Shown: piece after piece, positions 21,423 through 32,760 of the stretch
How positions within the stretch are numbered: the stretch's first letter is position 1
How the letters are laid out: each line of letters begins with the position of its first letter
Source of the DNA: Nereocystis luetkeana
Taxonomy: Eukaryota > Sar > Phaeophyceae > Laminariales > Laminariaceae
DNA length: 64,000 bases
NCBI GenBank assembly: GCA_031213475.1
Contig: JARUPZ010000007.1
Coordinates: 5,203,586-5,267,585, forward strand
Reading direction: 5' to 3'
Notes under the pieces: model-generated
The model's input: the letters and a program-made list of their open reading frames with translations, nothing else
Told to the model about the DNA's origin: nothing
Databases searched by the model: none
Translations under genes and position numbers: made by a program

Positions 21423-23081
21423 TTACGTTTCAAGAGCTGAACTACACCCCAAGACGTGCTCCTGGTGAAGCCCCGGCTGAGGAAACGCAGCTGCTGAGGA
21501 TGCATCCCCCCCAAAAAAACACTGATGGTCTCGTACGGGAACAGTGGGCGCGCGCTCGACGTCGACACTTCTCACACGAGTACCATCACAGGCATAACCA
21601 AAATGATCAACACATGTTATTGCAGGCGATACTGCTTGTTTGCTGACCCACCTCAGCCGTTGCGACACAACGTCTCGTCCGTCGATCGATGCTGGCCCGA
21701 AGGCATAAACTTGATCGTAATATTTGTCTGGTGGACTCACCGTACACCAAGACCCGACATCTCCGTCTAAGTCTCTTGCGGCGCACGCGCTCCACTCAGC
21801 CGGGGTAACCGGCAGGAAAAACTGTCTCCCGCTTTTGTATCTCACAAATCCCCAAGTCAATCCCGGGAGCACCAAAGACAGCAGCAATACCAACGGTATC
21901 CATAGGCTAAGGCCGATCTCTACCACCTCCACCGGAGCGTAGGCTAATTGAACACCCCACACCATACTTTCCAACCTGATAATGGCGGCAAGAATTTCTA
22001 CCAACTGCTGCCTCGAGCTCAGTAAACCGGTCCCACCGAATAATTCTGCCGTCATGGCTACCAATATTGAAGCAGCGTCACTCCCTTGCTCCACTTCGGC
22101 CTCATACGCTACGCCGACCATGGACATGGGGGGAAAAGATACGTCGGCGCAAGACCCGGCATACAAAATGTTCCAATCTCCGAAATACAGACCGCCAGAA
22201 TCCTTCCAAATACACGCTTCGATAATTGACTCGAAAATGGAGCCACACGTAGCCGCCACGTTTACACCGGACTCCAACATCAAGCTTCTGGCCACAATAT
22301 CCACCCCTTGGTTGCCCAGGGCAACATTTTCTGCGATGTCTTCGCATTCTTGGTTCACGACGGTTTCGCTCGTCAGGCTTAAGACGCGAAAGTGCTTCTG
22401 AACCCTCTCGACTATCAGGTCATCTCTGCATTCATGGACGGAGAACGCCCCCTCTTCTAAAGAATCAAGTTCTAGACAATAAGAAATGCTTACGGTTAGC
22501 GGCGGGGTATACCTGTTTCCAACAACGTACACCCCTTCTACGCCATCACTGTTCTCGTCGTAGCTCGGGACCACTTCGAGGCCTGAAAAGTTTGAGCTGA
22601 AGCCCAGTAGCCCAAGCTCCGGACTGAGCAGCGTGATGTACCCACTCTCGAGCTCTGTCCCATATTTGGCGTCTTCGACGAGTTGCTCTATGGACGGGAA
22701 GGAGGGCTGATAATCGGCAATTCCGCTCCCGGCCAAGCCTACGACGGCAATCTCGCCGCCCTCAGCGAAGCCGATGGAAGCTGAAATGCCCGATGTCGTG
22801 AATCCGATTACAGTACCAGCTGCATAGCCCAGCAGCACAGGAAAGACGGCCAAGAATGTCCAGCTCCTAGTCCTGGACTGTTTCCATGTCGTCCACATAG
22901 ACCGGCAGCCGGCGTCCTGAAGTATCGCGCCTCCCTTGCCTTTGACTATCACAAAACGCCGGATTTCAAGCGCCACGGCAGCCAACATAACCGACATGCA
23001 GTAGCTCACGATCATTGACGCGATCGTGACCAACGTGTTGACCTCGCTGACCGAAAGCCTGCTCGTGCTCCAGACAGCCAT
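21423..23081 (-). CDS. Hypothetical three-segment membrane protein, intronless, 552 aa
   Basis: By far the longest open frame that is not low-complexity, read on - from ATG at 23081. I do not recognise the family. Residues 13-40 are hydrophobic, then a basic loop (RRFVIVKGKGG), a second hydrophobic segment at 73-97, a ~285-residue hydrophilic region, a third segment at 387-413 (IGLSLWIPLVLLLSLVLPGL) followed by VRYKSGR, and a ~140-residue tail. The middle region has six cysteines (202, 218, 246, 279, 290, 311) and an NFS glycosylation sequon at 164, as expected of a disulfide-bonded lumenal or extracellular domain. Lack of introns is unlike the three conserved neighbours. It could be a young lineage-specific gene or cargo of an unrecognised element. 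Coding status is likely from length and composition; function is unknown. Confidence 0.7.
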   Translation of the reverse strand: MAVWSTSRLSVSEVNTLVTIASMIVSYCMSVMLAAVALEIRRFVIVKGKGGAILQDAGCRSMWTTWKQSRTRSWTFLAVFPVLLGYAAGTVIGFTTSGISASIGFAEGGEIAVVGLAGSGIADYQPSFPSIEQLVEDAKYGTELESGYITLLSPELGLLGFSSNFSGLEVVPSYDENSDGVEGVYVVGNRYTPPLTVSISYCLELDSLEEGAFSVHECRDDLIVERVQKHFRVLSLTSETVVNQECEDIAENVALGNQGVDIVARSLMLESGVNVAATCGSIFESIIEACIWKDSGGLYFGDWNILYAGSCADVSFPPMSMVGVAYEAEVEQGSDAASILVAMTAELFGGTGLLSSRQQLVEILAAIIRLESMVWGVQLAYAPVEVVEIGLSLWIPLVLLLSLVLPGLTWGFVRYKSGRQFFLPVTPAEWSACAARDLDGDVGSWCTVSPPDKYYDQVYAFGPASIDGRDVVSQRLRWVSKQAVSPAITCVDHFGYACDGTRVRSVDVERAPTVPVRDHQCFFGGDASSAAAFPQPGLHQEHVLGCSSALET

Positions 23082-24229
23082 GTTCTTCCCACACGTACAC
23101 CTATCACTAGGTTCGTAGTTTCAACAGCCCTGCGCATGTCGGATTACACAAAACGACCGGGCAAGAACATTGAACGGTGTGTTTGCTGCATTCATAGTTG
23201 GCAACATTTCCAGACGCGATTTCTATTGAGAGGGGGTGTTGCGACATAGGCAACAGCAACCTGTTTCCGTAGTCAACGTTCAGTACCGACTGCAGAACAG
23301 CACCTTATCTAGCGTAGTCAATGCTCAGTAGCATAGAATGCTACTGAAGCAGAAGCATAACAGTCAGCACTTCGTCACCGATATGAGCATTATTAGTTGG
23401 AAATGCACGTATGCACGTTTTATAGCAGGTATTTTATAAAATCATGAATGCGTCAGCTGTGAGTTCGACTGATTAATAGTTGATACTCAACTTTGCGAGC
23501 TGCTTAAGACGTCTCGTCTTATAGTACGCGGTGCAATTTCCACTTCAGCAGTTACTGCTTGGTATTCCCGCTCCAGAACCTAAAAGCAAGATACAAGAAA
23601 ATGATTTTGCTCGGTCATCGGGAAATTGTTACAGCGATGCGGGCGCCAAGCTTTACTAAGATGAACGACGAGTGTTAGGGCCATCGTCGCGTCTAGGGCC
23701 TATATGTATGGACGGGGATCTAGCTGTCAAGAAACTTCCCGCCACAACATGTAGGGGTAAGGAGGAGCGTCTCCGGCAAGGAACGCCCTCCGTATGTGTG
23801 AACACCTTAAGGGACAAAGCATGCAGCCCGTGTCTCTCGATAACAGTAAAATAACAATTCAGTGCCAAACATTCAGCATACCTTGTCATGTGTCGCCCAT
23901 CGATATAATCTACCTCGTTGCCCGTTACAACTAGCGGAATGATGCAACTTGGAGACCGAATAGGCTTTTATTTGCTGAGCTGCGGCGAGAAACTGTCTCG
24001 AAATAACTCGCTGACAGCAACCCTTCGCAAGAGTACCGAGCGTGGTCTATTTTGAGGGTCGAGATCTCGAGGTGCTGCGGCATGGTGAGCCCAGGGAAAT
24101 TGAAATATAGGAGTGCAGTGGCCTGCCATTGGGGGACGGCGCGTGAGCCCAGGCTTGGGCACTGGAGATCCATGTTCCAGGAGTCCTAGGGCCTGTGGTC
24201 TCTGGTGTGGGATTCATAAAGGGTTTCGG
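23082..24229. other. Intergenic region between two divergent candidate genes
   Basis: Would contain both promoters if the two membrane-protein models are real. No clear TATA box or other promoter element is called. A weak open stretch on - (23656-23889) has no recognisable domain. Confidence 0.4.
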
Positions 24230-25441
24230 ATGTCTCGTGTGGGCTCCCTTGTTCTACGAGTATATTTATGGATGGGTATTTTTTTCTGGGTGCTGGGATG
24301 TTTTGTCTGCGTTTCTGTGATCTGGGTACCTGAAGTCTTGACGCCAGGGGTGCCTGGAGGAATACACCTGGAGTCTACGATTTATGAGTCAGATCTGGAG
24401 GGTTGGTTGTTCTTTGGACTGGGCGGGAGTATCATCGGAGCCAACCTGCGAGCAATGGTACGGATTTGATTGGCACGGAACCAGAAGATCGTACGCTTTT
24501 TTTTCTTTTCTTGCAGTATAGTTTATCTTGGCTGGTGAGCTTGAAGAGCGAGGTGAGCGCCTCGCTGACCACGGCCTATCGGGAGAGGAGGTAAGCGTCT
24601 GCCGGTTGAAAGTAAGTTCGGTGGTAACACCTTAACTAGTACCTGGTAGCAAGCAAGCACTAGTCGTCTTGATATCGCTGGGCAAGGAGGTGACGCTGAG
24701 TGTTCCCCTGAGGTTGGTGTTTTTTTTGTCTGGGAGGTGAGGGCTACCTTCTATTTCGTAGTCACTGTTCGCTTGGTCTCTTTAGATGACAGTTACGTAC
24801 CGGTTTGTACCGTTGCCTATTCTGGTTTATGCGACTCTTGGCCTCTGAGGTTGCAAGTAGTGGTGAAGCACAAGGCTCACTTCTTTTCTGTCCCTACTTT
24901 GTGGGAGGCCAACAATACATGACCTGAAACATCCTTCCACAGACTGCCATGCAGTCTGGGCTACCGTTGCCTGAGGCTACGAACATTCCAGAAGGGTGTG
25001 CTGGTCCACAGCCTCATGGGGGATAACATTGGAGACCTTCAAGCTCATCAAGTATTGACAGCGACTTTTACTGTAATTTTAGTGCCCGATAAAGTCTATG
25101 TGAAAAAGAATGTAGACTATCTCGCGGTAACCGTCAAGATCTGTGTATCTATGGCGGAGGTTGTAAGGGGCAAAGGAAGGCTTTTGTTCGGGGAACCTCG
25201 CGATCTCTGGCATGATATGTTTCGGCTTAGTTTTTATTGTTTTGGCGCGGCTACTGTGATATTTTCCGTGACTGCTATAGTTTGTGTGGGATTGAGGGAG
25301 AGGTTTTTGCTTGTCGGGATGAGTTTCCTCTTCTTACTATTTATGTGGTTGGTGCAGGCCAAGGAGTTACGTTCTGGTTATTTCGGTTCGTCACTGTTAT
25401 GTAGAGAGCGAGGGAGGGTGTTCGTTAGTTCTCTTTTTTAG
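24230..25441 (+). CDS. Hypothetical multi-pass membrane protein, three-exon model
   Basis: Exons 24230-24457, 24517-24590 and 24943-25441 join in frame: ATG/GTACGG ... TTGCAG/TAT at phase 0, then GAGAGGAG/GTAAGC ... CCACAG/ACTG at phase 2. The product is about 266 residues. Hydrophobic segments are VYLWMGIFFWVLGCFVCVSV near the N terminus, WLFFGLGGSIIGA before the first junction, and two near the end (FYCFGAATVIFSVTAIVCVG and FLLVGMSFLFLLFMWLV). The start is uncertain, since an in-frame ATG exists upstream at 24113. I do not recognise the family. A ~200-bp direct duplication of intron 2 plus the beginning of exon 3 sits just after the stop. Phase agreement at both junctions is the main support. 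Confidence 0.45.
24783..24991 (+). repeat. Direct repeat, left copy
   Basis: About 205 bp from GATGACAGTTACGTACCGGT to TTGCCTGAGGCTACGAACA. It is repeated at 25440-25646 with roughly 90% identity by eye. It spans the end of intron 2 and the start of exon 3 of the candidate membrane-protein gene. Confidence 0.85.
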
Positions 25442-25646
25442 ATGACAGTTAGTTACGTACCGGTTGGTACCATTGCCTATTATTGTGGTTTATGTGACTC
25501 TTGACATTTGAGGATGCAACTGGTGACGCACAAGGCTCACTTCTTTTCTGTCCCTACTATGTGGGAGGCCAATAATACTTGACCTGAAACATCCATCCAT
25601 AGACTGCCATGCAGTCTGGGCTACCGTTGCCTGAGGCTACGAACAG
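25440..25646 (+). repeat. Direct repeat, right copy
   Basis: Second copy of 24783-24991, beginning at the stop codon of the membrane-protein model and retaining the equivalent acceptor (ATCCATAG/ACTGCCATGC). Small insertions and substitutions separate the copies. Confidence 0.85.
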
Positions 25647-27027
25647 TCACGTCGTTTGTACGACCAAACGTGTGCCCTTTTTCGTGAACGGACTATAAAT
25701 CAGTACACTAATAATGTACTATAATAACAATAGATATCAGATACCTGGGGTCATGCCTTATACACGTACGTGCCTGGTAACTGGTACCAGGTATGTATCT
25801 GGCATGTAATAAAAGGCGCGTATATTGAGTTCAGGTACAATCAGATTTCAGTGAACACCAGCAGCCAGGCTCGAGAGCTGCTGCAACAAAATTGCAGAAC
25901 GAGCACGAAGTAGTCAACCTTTCACGAGCAAGCACAAGGAAACGTTGCTACGGATCGGTCAGTACTATGAGACCCGTACGTGGGGGGCATCTAGGCGTAG
26001 AACGCGTATCTTGTCGAGTTGGTCAACGGTGACTACGCCCCCTCAATCACTCTCTCTCCTCTCTCCTTATTTAGTACCAGGTATCTGCCTTTTTTTGTGA
26101 CCCACAAGCGGCACTTTTTGACATCAAACCTCTTCTTCTATGCTTTGCTCCAAACGCCAGCCAGGTAGTGTAAACGAGGTTAGCGCAAGCCTGTGTCACG
26201 GCCTGCCAAGAGGGTGTGCTACCTACACAATAATTCCCCGATATATACGGTAAGAACGAAGCTCGATATCCCCGCCGTGTGTGCGCACGCACTGTTCGGA
26301 ATTAGTGGGAGCGCGGCGATTTGCTGTCGCCGTAGTACAAGTCTGTACTACTCTGTTTATCTATTCAGCTTTTAAATTTATGATGATGGTACTGGTTGGT
26401 GTGATGCAGACGCAGAGCACACACCTTTCGTCAATATGAATTATATTTCACAAACTACGTCTTGCAGTGTATCCCCATCGGAGTGGGGGGGTCGGGGGGG
26501 GCGCAAATCTCCCACATACCAGTACATACTATCGGTACCCGCGCTGGGAACGACCACCAAACAATAGCGGACACTTGCAGAGGAAAAATTGTTGAATGCA
26601 CCAAAACAAACAAAAACGAACTACAAGAAGAGGCCCCGAATGGAGAAAACATACCAGTACTAAAATTACAGCAGACCCTTTTTTTGATGATGTGATACTT
26701 TTACTGGGCCGTCGGACGGTCCGTCTGGTGGGGAGAGATATAGCTTCCACGATGCTGCCCTCAAGCCTCACACGATCATTAGTAGACAGGCATGTGGGCT
26801 AAACATCTCCCCCGAGGAGGACCTCGCCGGTGCGGGGCGCCCCGACGACCAATACCTTGAAGCCGTGGCCATACGTTCCCGATCCGGCCGACAGACAACT
26901 TCCTCCGTATTTGCCAGACAGACGCGGGATTTCCGCCGATCGCCTTTCAAGCCCTCCGACTCCCTGGCGATGGCCTTCATCCTGTCGGTGCATCCTTATC
27001 TGGTTTGATACACATATATATGAAGTA
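25647..27027. other. Intergenic DNA
   Basis: No gene recognised. It contains TACCAGGTA words at 25785 and 26075 and a G-rich run at 26487-26500. Confidence 0.4.
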
Positions 27028-27141
27028 TCACGGGGGGCCATCGTAAATAGGACCTACGGTACTTACTCACAAAAGCCTATATATTCACCTACTTTTTACT
27101 GACAATATTTGGTCATATATATGTAATATGGTCCCCTGTAA
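27028..27141. mobile_element. Palindromic MITE family A, copy 4
   Basis: Left end CACGGGGGGCCATCGTAAAT, right end ATATGGTCCCCTGTAA. Slightly longer than the family norm owing to small insertions near the right arm. Confidence 0.8.
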
Positions 27142-27319
27142 TTATTATTTCTCTTCTTGCCATCCGACAATGTGCAGCATGATCTTCAACATGGATCACT
27201 CATAACTTTCCCGAAAGAAGAAAACCTCGGAAACAAAAGGAAACCCATGCACCAAGTCTACCTCCCTTCCGTGCCAACTTTCAGCTTGTCTACTACTCTA
27301 TTTGTCCCCTGTAGTAATA

Positions 27320-27424
27320 TTACGGGGGAACATAGTTAATAGGACCAAATATTGCTAGCAAAAATGGTTAACTATATAGGTTTGTATGTATACCATAGGT
27401 CCTATTAACTATGGTCCCCCGTAA
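27320..27424. mobile_element. Palindromic MITE family A, copy 5
   Basis: Near-perfect ends TTACGGGGGAACATAGTTAA and TTAACTATGGTCCCCCGTAA, with TA outside each end. Confidence 0.92.
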
Positions 27425-27975
27425 TAGTAGAATGGTCATCATGACGTTGTTTGGGATCTTCAAGACTGTTATATCTGTTTCAGTATGCCCCCGCGGCACA
27501 CTGGCTCTCTCCTGTGAGAGCCCCACACCCGACCCGCCCCGCGACCGCACGGCGGTTACAGATTACATTCAGTTAGAAAGTACAGTATTAACAGTAGTAG
27601 TCCTCCCTCTATAGTGCCGGTATGCGCCAGCCTACAATAATACCGGCACTATAATAGCGGCAGGCGGTACTAACTACTCCGCACACACTTACCACAACGA
27701 CGGCTGATCTCATTATTTTGTGCCAAGCGATTTCACAGGCGCTAATATAACGGGCAGCCGGCACTACTCCACCGGCACCATAGAAGGGTCGCTACTAACT
27801 GCTGTTGTAGTCAACCGACATTAATTTAGGTCGGCGGCTGAATCTTCGTCCGCACGAAAATATGACAAAAAGAAAGTGTGCCAATTGAAACGTTTCGTCT
27901 TTTCTTTCTGCCCTTCTTTTTGCCCCGATGATTTGTCAATTTATAGCAGCAGGAACATAGTGCTATCATGTACTA

Positions 27976-28215
27976 CACACGATTATTCTACTACTATACT
28001 GCCCCTGGTAGTAATATTGCGGTTGCCATCGGACAATGTGCAGACTGTGAGCTTCAACGTTGATCACCCAAACCGAAAATATTCCCCAAAAAAAGGAGAG
28101 AACCAAGGAAGGGGCTATTATTGTGTAACAATAAGCTTCCCTTGATCTGTTTCTCTCCAGGGTTGGTTACGAGCGCTCGACGTTGAAGCTCTCGCACCAT
28201 GCATGCCATGCTGGA
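27976..28215. repeat. Dispersed repeat family F with internal inverted repeat
   Basis: GTTGCCATCGGACAATGTGC here matches CTTGCCATCCGACAATGTGC at 27158 and a diverged version nested in the family A MITE at 38243. GAGCTTCAACGTTGA (28048) is roughly complementary to CGACGTTGAAGCTC (28177), giving a hairpin of about 145 bp. Confidence 0.5.
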
Positions 28216-28326
28216 CATCTATCTATTCTATCGGATACCAAAGCACAATCAATAGTCTTTTTACTATATTGCACTACAGACAGTAGCACTATGCCTGACG
28301 TCATTGATTCTGGATTATGTTAAGGT

Positions 28327-28427
28327 CTTAGTCCGTGATTCGAACTCACGACCATAACGACCCATGTCCTGCGGACGTCGCCATTTGTTTAGAAGGTATT
28401 AGTCCGTTGGGCTACTACTGTTAAAAG
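28327..28427 (-). other. tRNA-like sequence (pseudogene or SINE head)
   Basis: On - there is an A-box-like TAGCCCAACGG (28413-28423) and a B-box/T-arm with a good stem-loop, CGTGAGTTCGAATCACG (28333-28349). A TTCTAAA loop-like word resembles a TCT anticodon loop. The acceptor stem and D-arm do not pair well and the spacing is long, so a functional tRNA is unlikely unless it has an intron. Confidence 0.35.
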
Positions 28428-30106
28428 GTTAACCGATCGCCTACCCAATCTAAGCCTTACAACAATTAATTCCCTTTTAATACGAGTATACGTTGTCAGA
28501 TGATAGCAAATAAAATCGTACCAGGCAACGAAGACTAATTAATATTACAAGATTAGGTGTCTGCTATTGATAGTAGTATCAATAATACCCTGCTTTTTCC
28601 CCGTGACAGCCTTGCGCCTTACGCCGCACGCTTTACGAATTACGCCTTGCGAGATACAAAATTTACGTACCTGGTATATGTGTAGTCAGTTTGGCTACAG
28701 TAACTACTGTAAAAAAATACAGTTTTCTGCCCGTCGACATCCAGCACAATCAGTGTCCGTGCCGATTCTTCAATCCTATAAATAGAGAGATACAAACTCT
28801 GTGATCACAAAACTGTTTACAACACGAGATACGGCATTGCTATGAAATGAGTAGAACAGACAATGCAATGCCATTTCATCCATCGTTCTGGATACGATAG
28901 ACACGACATACACATTCTATAGTAGAGAGAAAAATCGAAGAATCGAAAAAAACGAAGGAAAAAATCGGAAAAATAAAAATAACAACCGAAAAGAAAGGTG
29001 TCATGCCCCCCAGAAGGGAGATGTGGCAGACAACACGAAAAACAAGTAAAATGAACAAAACCACCACATTTAACGGAGTGCTATAACACACATGTCAGAA
29101 TCTTAGATGACAAACAAACGAAATACCACTACTACTGTAGTACAGCAGTAATTAATTGGGATGGAGTTTTTTTTCCAATCTGCGTACAACAGCAATATTA
29201 TAATAGTAGCAGGATGATAAAGCATACCAGGTACCAGGGTACAGATTATTATTTTGCTCGTACTTTGCAGAAGAAGTGGACGAGAAAATGCGCATGCTTC
29301 CTTCGCAGAGGAAGGCGCAGCATCCTACGCGAACGAGCATCCCCACCCACCTTCGAGTCTGCCTCTCGGCGCGCGGCCCGTGACCCGTAGTCCGTGGGGG
29401 TGGTGTTGCTTACAACTCAGCGTTGTCAGTCAGTGGCTTCGTCGAGGAAGTACAGGCGGAGGATGGGTTGATTGAGGCGTTGTGGTGCGCTGTGGCTAAC
29501 CCTTCTCTTCCCTTCATAAAGAAAGCGGGATGTTCTCCAAGTAGTAAAAGTCTCTATTCCTCGGCTCACGGCACCTCGTGCTTCTTTGTAGGAGGTAGGT
29601 CTGGGTGGGTGGGTGGATGGGTTGGGTGAGTGGGTGGGTGGATGGGTCGGCACCCTCGAACTATCTATGGCGACGCCTGATGTGATATCCAGTGTGAGTG
29701 AACACACATAAAACAAGTTACAGCAATAATAGCACAATGTTCACAGCGTATTTGCCGACAAAGGCAAACTACTGTGACTGGCATATTTATAGGTGCTACT
29801 GGATGGTGGTTACAGTCTCTAGACCTACTACTGATACGAATGTTTCGAACATACGGGTGGTGTTGTTCATTCGCGGACCCGGTGGTGTTGTTTATTCGCG
29901 GACCCTGGACTTCTACTGTCTTGGCAAGAGCTTTTTTCGGCTTACGCGCTGCGTGACGGCGCATCCTTCGACTGTTCCCCCGGAAGACATTTCCTCTTTC
30001 GCCGGCATCGCCGTCATCCATGTTGGCGGTATTGCGTTATTTTCGTAACTAAACCAGTCCAGCAAGCTCCTTCGGACTTCGGCGGTGACGAGAGGGGGAG
30101 TCAGGG
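28428..30106. other. Intergenic DNA
   Basis: No gene recognised. It contains TACCWGGTA words at 28668 and 29225, a GGGT-rich run at 29603-29645 and a short local duplication of GTTCATTCGCGGACC (29865-29905). Confidence 0.4.
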
Positions 30107-30219
30107 AGAACCCCTTTTGGCACTGCAGTCCCGTTAACGGTTGTGGATACAAACCCCACTCAAATTACAAGTGGTTTGTCCCCCAAGGCAGGACGGACTG
30201 CAGCCCTAAGAGGTTTGAC
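30107..30219. mobile_element. Palindromic MITE family B, copy 2 (diverged)
   Basis: Shows the family pattern CTGCAGTCCCGTTAACG, centre CAAATTACAAGTGGTTTGTC, then GGACTGCAGCCCTAAGAGG. Confidence 0.7.
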
Positions 30220-30782
30220 CCAAAATTTCAGTAGGAAATAGAGCGCCGCCGTCCCAGCCGTAACTCCCAATCGCAACTAAATACGGTCCCTCGTGATTAC
30301 CACGATCCCGTGCAACAGGTACCGCCAAAGGCTCCGAATCTGAAAGCCGATGGCGGGCTTTCGTAGTGTGAAGGGTGTTTCGTACTGTGACATAGAGTAG
30401 TATTGGACAGTAGTATGGTCATGGGATGGCCGTAGTATCGACGCCCTGTAACACCCGAACAGTATTGCCCGGGCTCTGAAGTTTTCCTTTGCAGTACAAC
30501 GATAAGGATGGCCGAAAGGAGAAGAGCAGACAAGCTCCTCGGACGGGTGTCTTTACCCGTCTAGCGGATAAATCGAAGGAGAGCTGAGTGGGCTTGATGC
30601 TTTGAAACAAGCCCTTACCGAATCACTCTCAACTGCTCCGTTCCATCTCTCATCATGAAGAGGAGTAATACCTCAACACAAAAAGGGGTCTCCTGAACAA
30701 GAGAGGCTGCCTTCTTAGCCAGTTCGTATAATTCATGCATTCAATTCCCTTACCACGATGATACTCGGGTTCTACTACACTA

Positions 30783-30905
30783 CTTGAGCTATATAGGGGT
30801 AAAAGATCGATCAAAAACCCAGGCATCGATCAATTACCTAGCCCAGGGTAGTTATCTCTTATCACCCCCTCCCCCCCCCTCTGAACGGCGGGACCTTTGG
30901 AACGT
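30783..30905 (+). repeat. Dispersed repeat family G, copy 1
   Basis: Shares GAGCTATATAGGGGTAAAAG, CCCAGGGTA and CTCTGAACGGCGGGACC with 31368-31475 and 38124-38240. Each copy contains a short ATTACCC/GGGTAAT palindrome. Confidence 0.6.
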
Positions 30906-31367
30906 CGGTACCGTATACTGGTACAGCTGTACGTCCATCTTCTACCCGCTTCGTTCCGTTACCGTGGGAATAAGGGAGATGACATAGTATTACTTCGAAG
31001 TATGTGTTTTTAGGAGCACAGGCGCAAGCGTTTCTATAGAAGAAACGTTCGAAACGAGATCCGAACCCGCGTCCTCGACGACGTCAAATATATGTGAAGG
31101 CGATACCTGCTGAGCACAGAGAGGCGTTCTACGATAGAGGTTCGCCCTCAATTTTCTGAGGCTCCTCACTTGCTTGAGGAGCTCCATACCTCACCCGAAA
31201 ACTGACTTCAGCAAAAATCAAATTGCACCGCGGCGAACAATCCCATGGCCCTAGTCCAGAAAACGTTTTTTTTTCGAAATCAGTATTCGCATTCCGACGA
31301 TTTGTGCTCAAGGCGAAACAAAATAGCTTAAATAAATGTGCTATCTCTATCGTAGAACGGGTCCAGA

Positions 31368-31475
31368 GCTAATAACACCCATCCGTGCAAAACGTATCGA
31401 TCGGTTACCCAGCCCAGGGTAATCCTTATACCACTCCCCCTCCCTCTGAACGGCGCGGGACCTTCGAGACTGAAA
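31368..31475 (+). repeat. Dispersed repeat family G, copy 2
   Basis: Contains GTTACCCAGCCCAGGGTAAT and CTCTGAACGGCGCGGGACC, as in copy 1. Confidence 0.6.
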
Positions 31476-31733
31476 ATGGGTCGAAAGTGTCGCCAGGTGG
31501 TGCGTCACGGGGAACGTCGACCACATGCTTAAATATATGTAGTCGTCGGTGAGGGTAGTTGCGGAATTGCATCCGTGGGGCATGAGGAAGGGAGGGGCAA
31601 GCCCACCCAAGTAAGTCGAAAAATATCATGTATGTCCGTTCTGAAGAACAAATGTCACGCCGGTTCAGGCGGAGAGACTGCTCGTTGCGACGGGAACGAT
31701 GTAGTACCATATGGGCGAGGGGGCGACTACGAT

Positions 31734-31818
31734 TAGTATTGCAGTCTCGTTATGAGGACAAACCACTCAAATTCCAAGTAGTTTGTCCCTTAAACGGGAC
31801 TGCGGTACTAAAAGGGTC
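31734..31818. mobile_element. Palindromic MITE family B, copy 3
   Basis: TTGCAGTCTCGTTATGAGGA on the left, centre ACTCAAATTCCAAGTAGTTT, right end GGGACTGCGGTACTAAAAGG. Confidence 0.85.
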
Positions 31819-31837
31819 AAGAGAGGGATGTGTCAGG

Positions 31838-31873
31838 CCTGGTATGATGATGATGATGATGATGATGATGATG
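31838..31873. repeat. GAT microsatellite
   Basis: About 11 tandem GAT/ATG units. Confidence 0.9.
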
Positions 31874-32039
31874 TTCTAACATTAATTAGCTCACTAAGTC
31901 TTCCCTGAATTCCTGCCAGTAGTGTCTGCTGTCACAAAACAGGCTCTGGAAAAACGCATCTCGATGGGAGAAAACAATCAAGTACCTGGTACGAAATGGG
32001 GCGCACGGCAGTTACCAGCACGTAAGGGAAACGGTACTA

Positions 32040-32150
32040 TTACGGGGGGCCATAGTAAGTAGGGCCAAACGTTGTTAGTAAAGATAGGAAAATAAAAAGG
32101 TTTTTGTGTGTACCGTAGGTCCTATTTACTACCAGGTATGGTCCCCCGTA
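32040..32150. mobile_element. Palindromic MITE family A, copy 6, with a 7-bp insertion
   Basis: Ends TTACGGGGGGCCATAGTAAG and TATGGTCCCCCGTA. Other copies read TTACTATGGTCCCCCGTAA at the right arm; here the same place reads TTACTACCAGGTATGGTCCC. This is an added CCAGG plus duplicated TA at 32130-32138. Confidence 0.92.
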
Positions 32151-32363
32151 GCAACGAGGTGTGGTATACAATCCCGCACCGCCTGCAACCAAATAACACC
32201 ACGAAACATACCCATGGTATTGTATGTACACCCGAAGAGAAAAAGAAATATCATGTCCCTTTTGAAGTGATGCAGTCCCAAAAATGTTGAACCGAAAAGG
32301 GGCACGAGGTAGTGCACACCGATAGTTTTTAGTTTTCCCGCGCCAAGCCCTCTTCAACCCCTC

Positions 32364-32490
32364 TTAACCCTTTAAGAACCACAGTCCCTTTTTGGGGACA
32401 AACCAGTCAAATTCTAAGTAGTTTGTCCCCAAAACGGGACTGCATTAATGGCAAGAGAAATAATAATAATAATATTCCTAAAAGGGTTAA
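32364..32490. mobile_element. Palindromic MITE family B, copy 4, interrupted by a TAA repeat
   Basis: TTAACCCTTTAAGAACCACA ... TTTGTCCCCAAAACGGGACT is followed by an ATTAATGG...AATAATAATAAT insertion, before the outer edge CCTAAAAGGGTTAA resumes at 32477. Confidence 0.8.
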
Positions 32491-32637
32491 CCCGGTTGGG
32501 ACTGCGCTCCCCTTGTGGGGAAAAATACTCGGTTATATAGAGCCATGCACATGTATATTTGGTTGCAGTGCGGTACTACCATGGTTAATCACGTCGATAT
32601 TTCTCTTAAATTCGTAGCTCCTCCCTGTATACGAGTA

Positions 32638-32715
32638 CATGTTTACATATATATATATTATTATATATATTACCATGGTATATATATATTGGTATATATA
32701 TAATATATATATGTG
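32638..32715. repeat. AT-rich TATA dinucleotide tract
   Basis: Interrupted (TA)n with a central TACCATGGTA palindrome (32671), about 50 bp upstream of the SINE head. Confidence 0.8.
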
Positions 32716-32760
32716 TGTGGTACTATCTTACCAATCAATCAATGTTGCCACCGCTGCAAT

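Noticed and set aside
24783-25646. The ~205-bp direct repeats as LTRs of a small element
   Set aside because: They lack TG...CA ends, a primer-binding site and a target duplication, and the repeat includes an apparent splice acceptor; a local duplication fits better.
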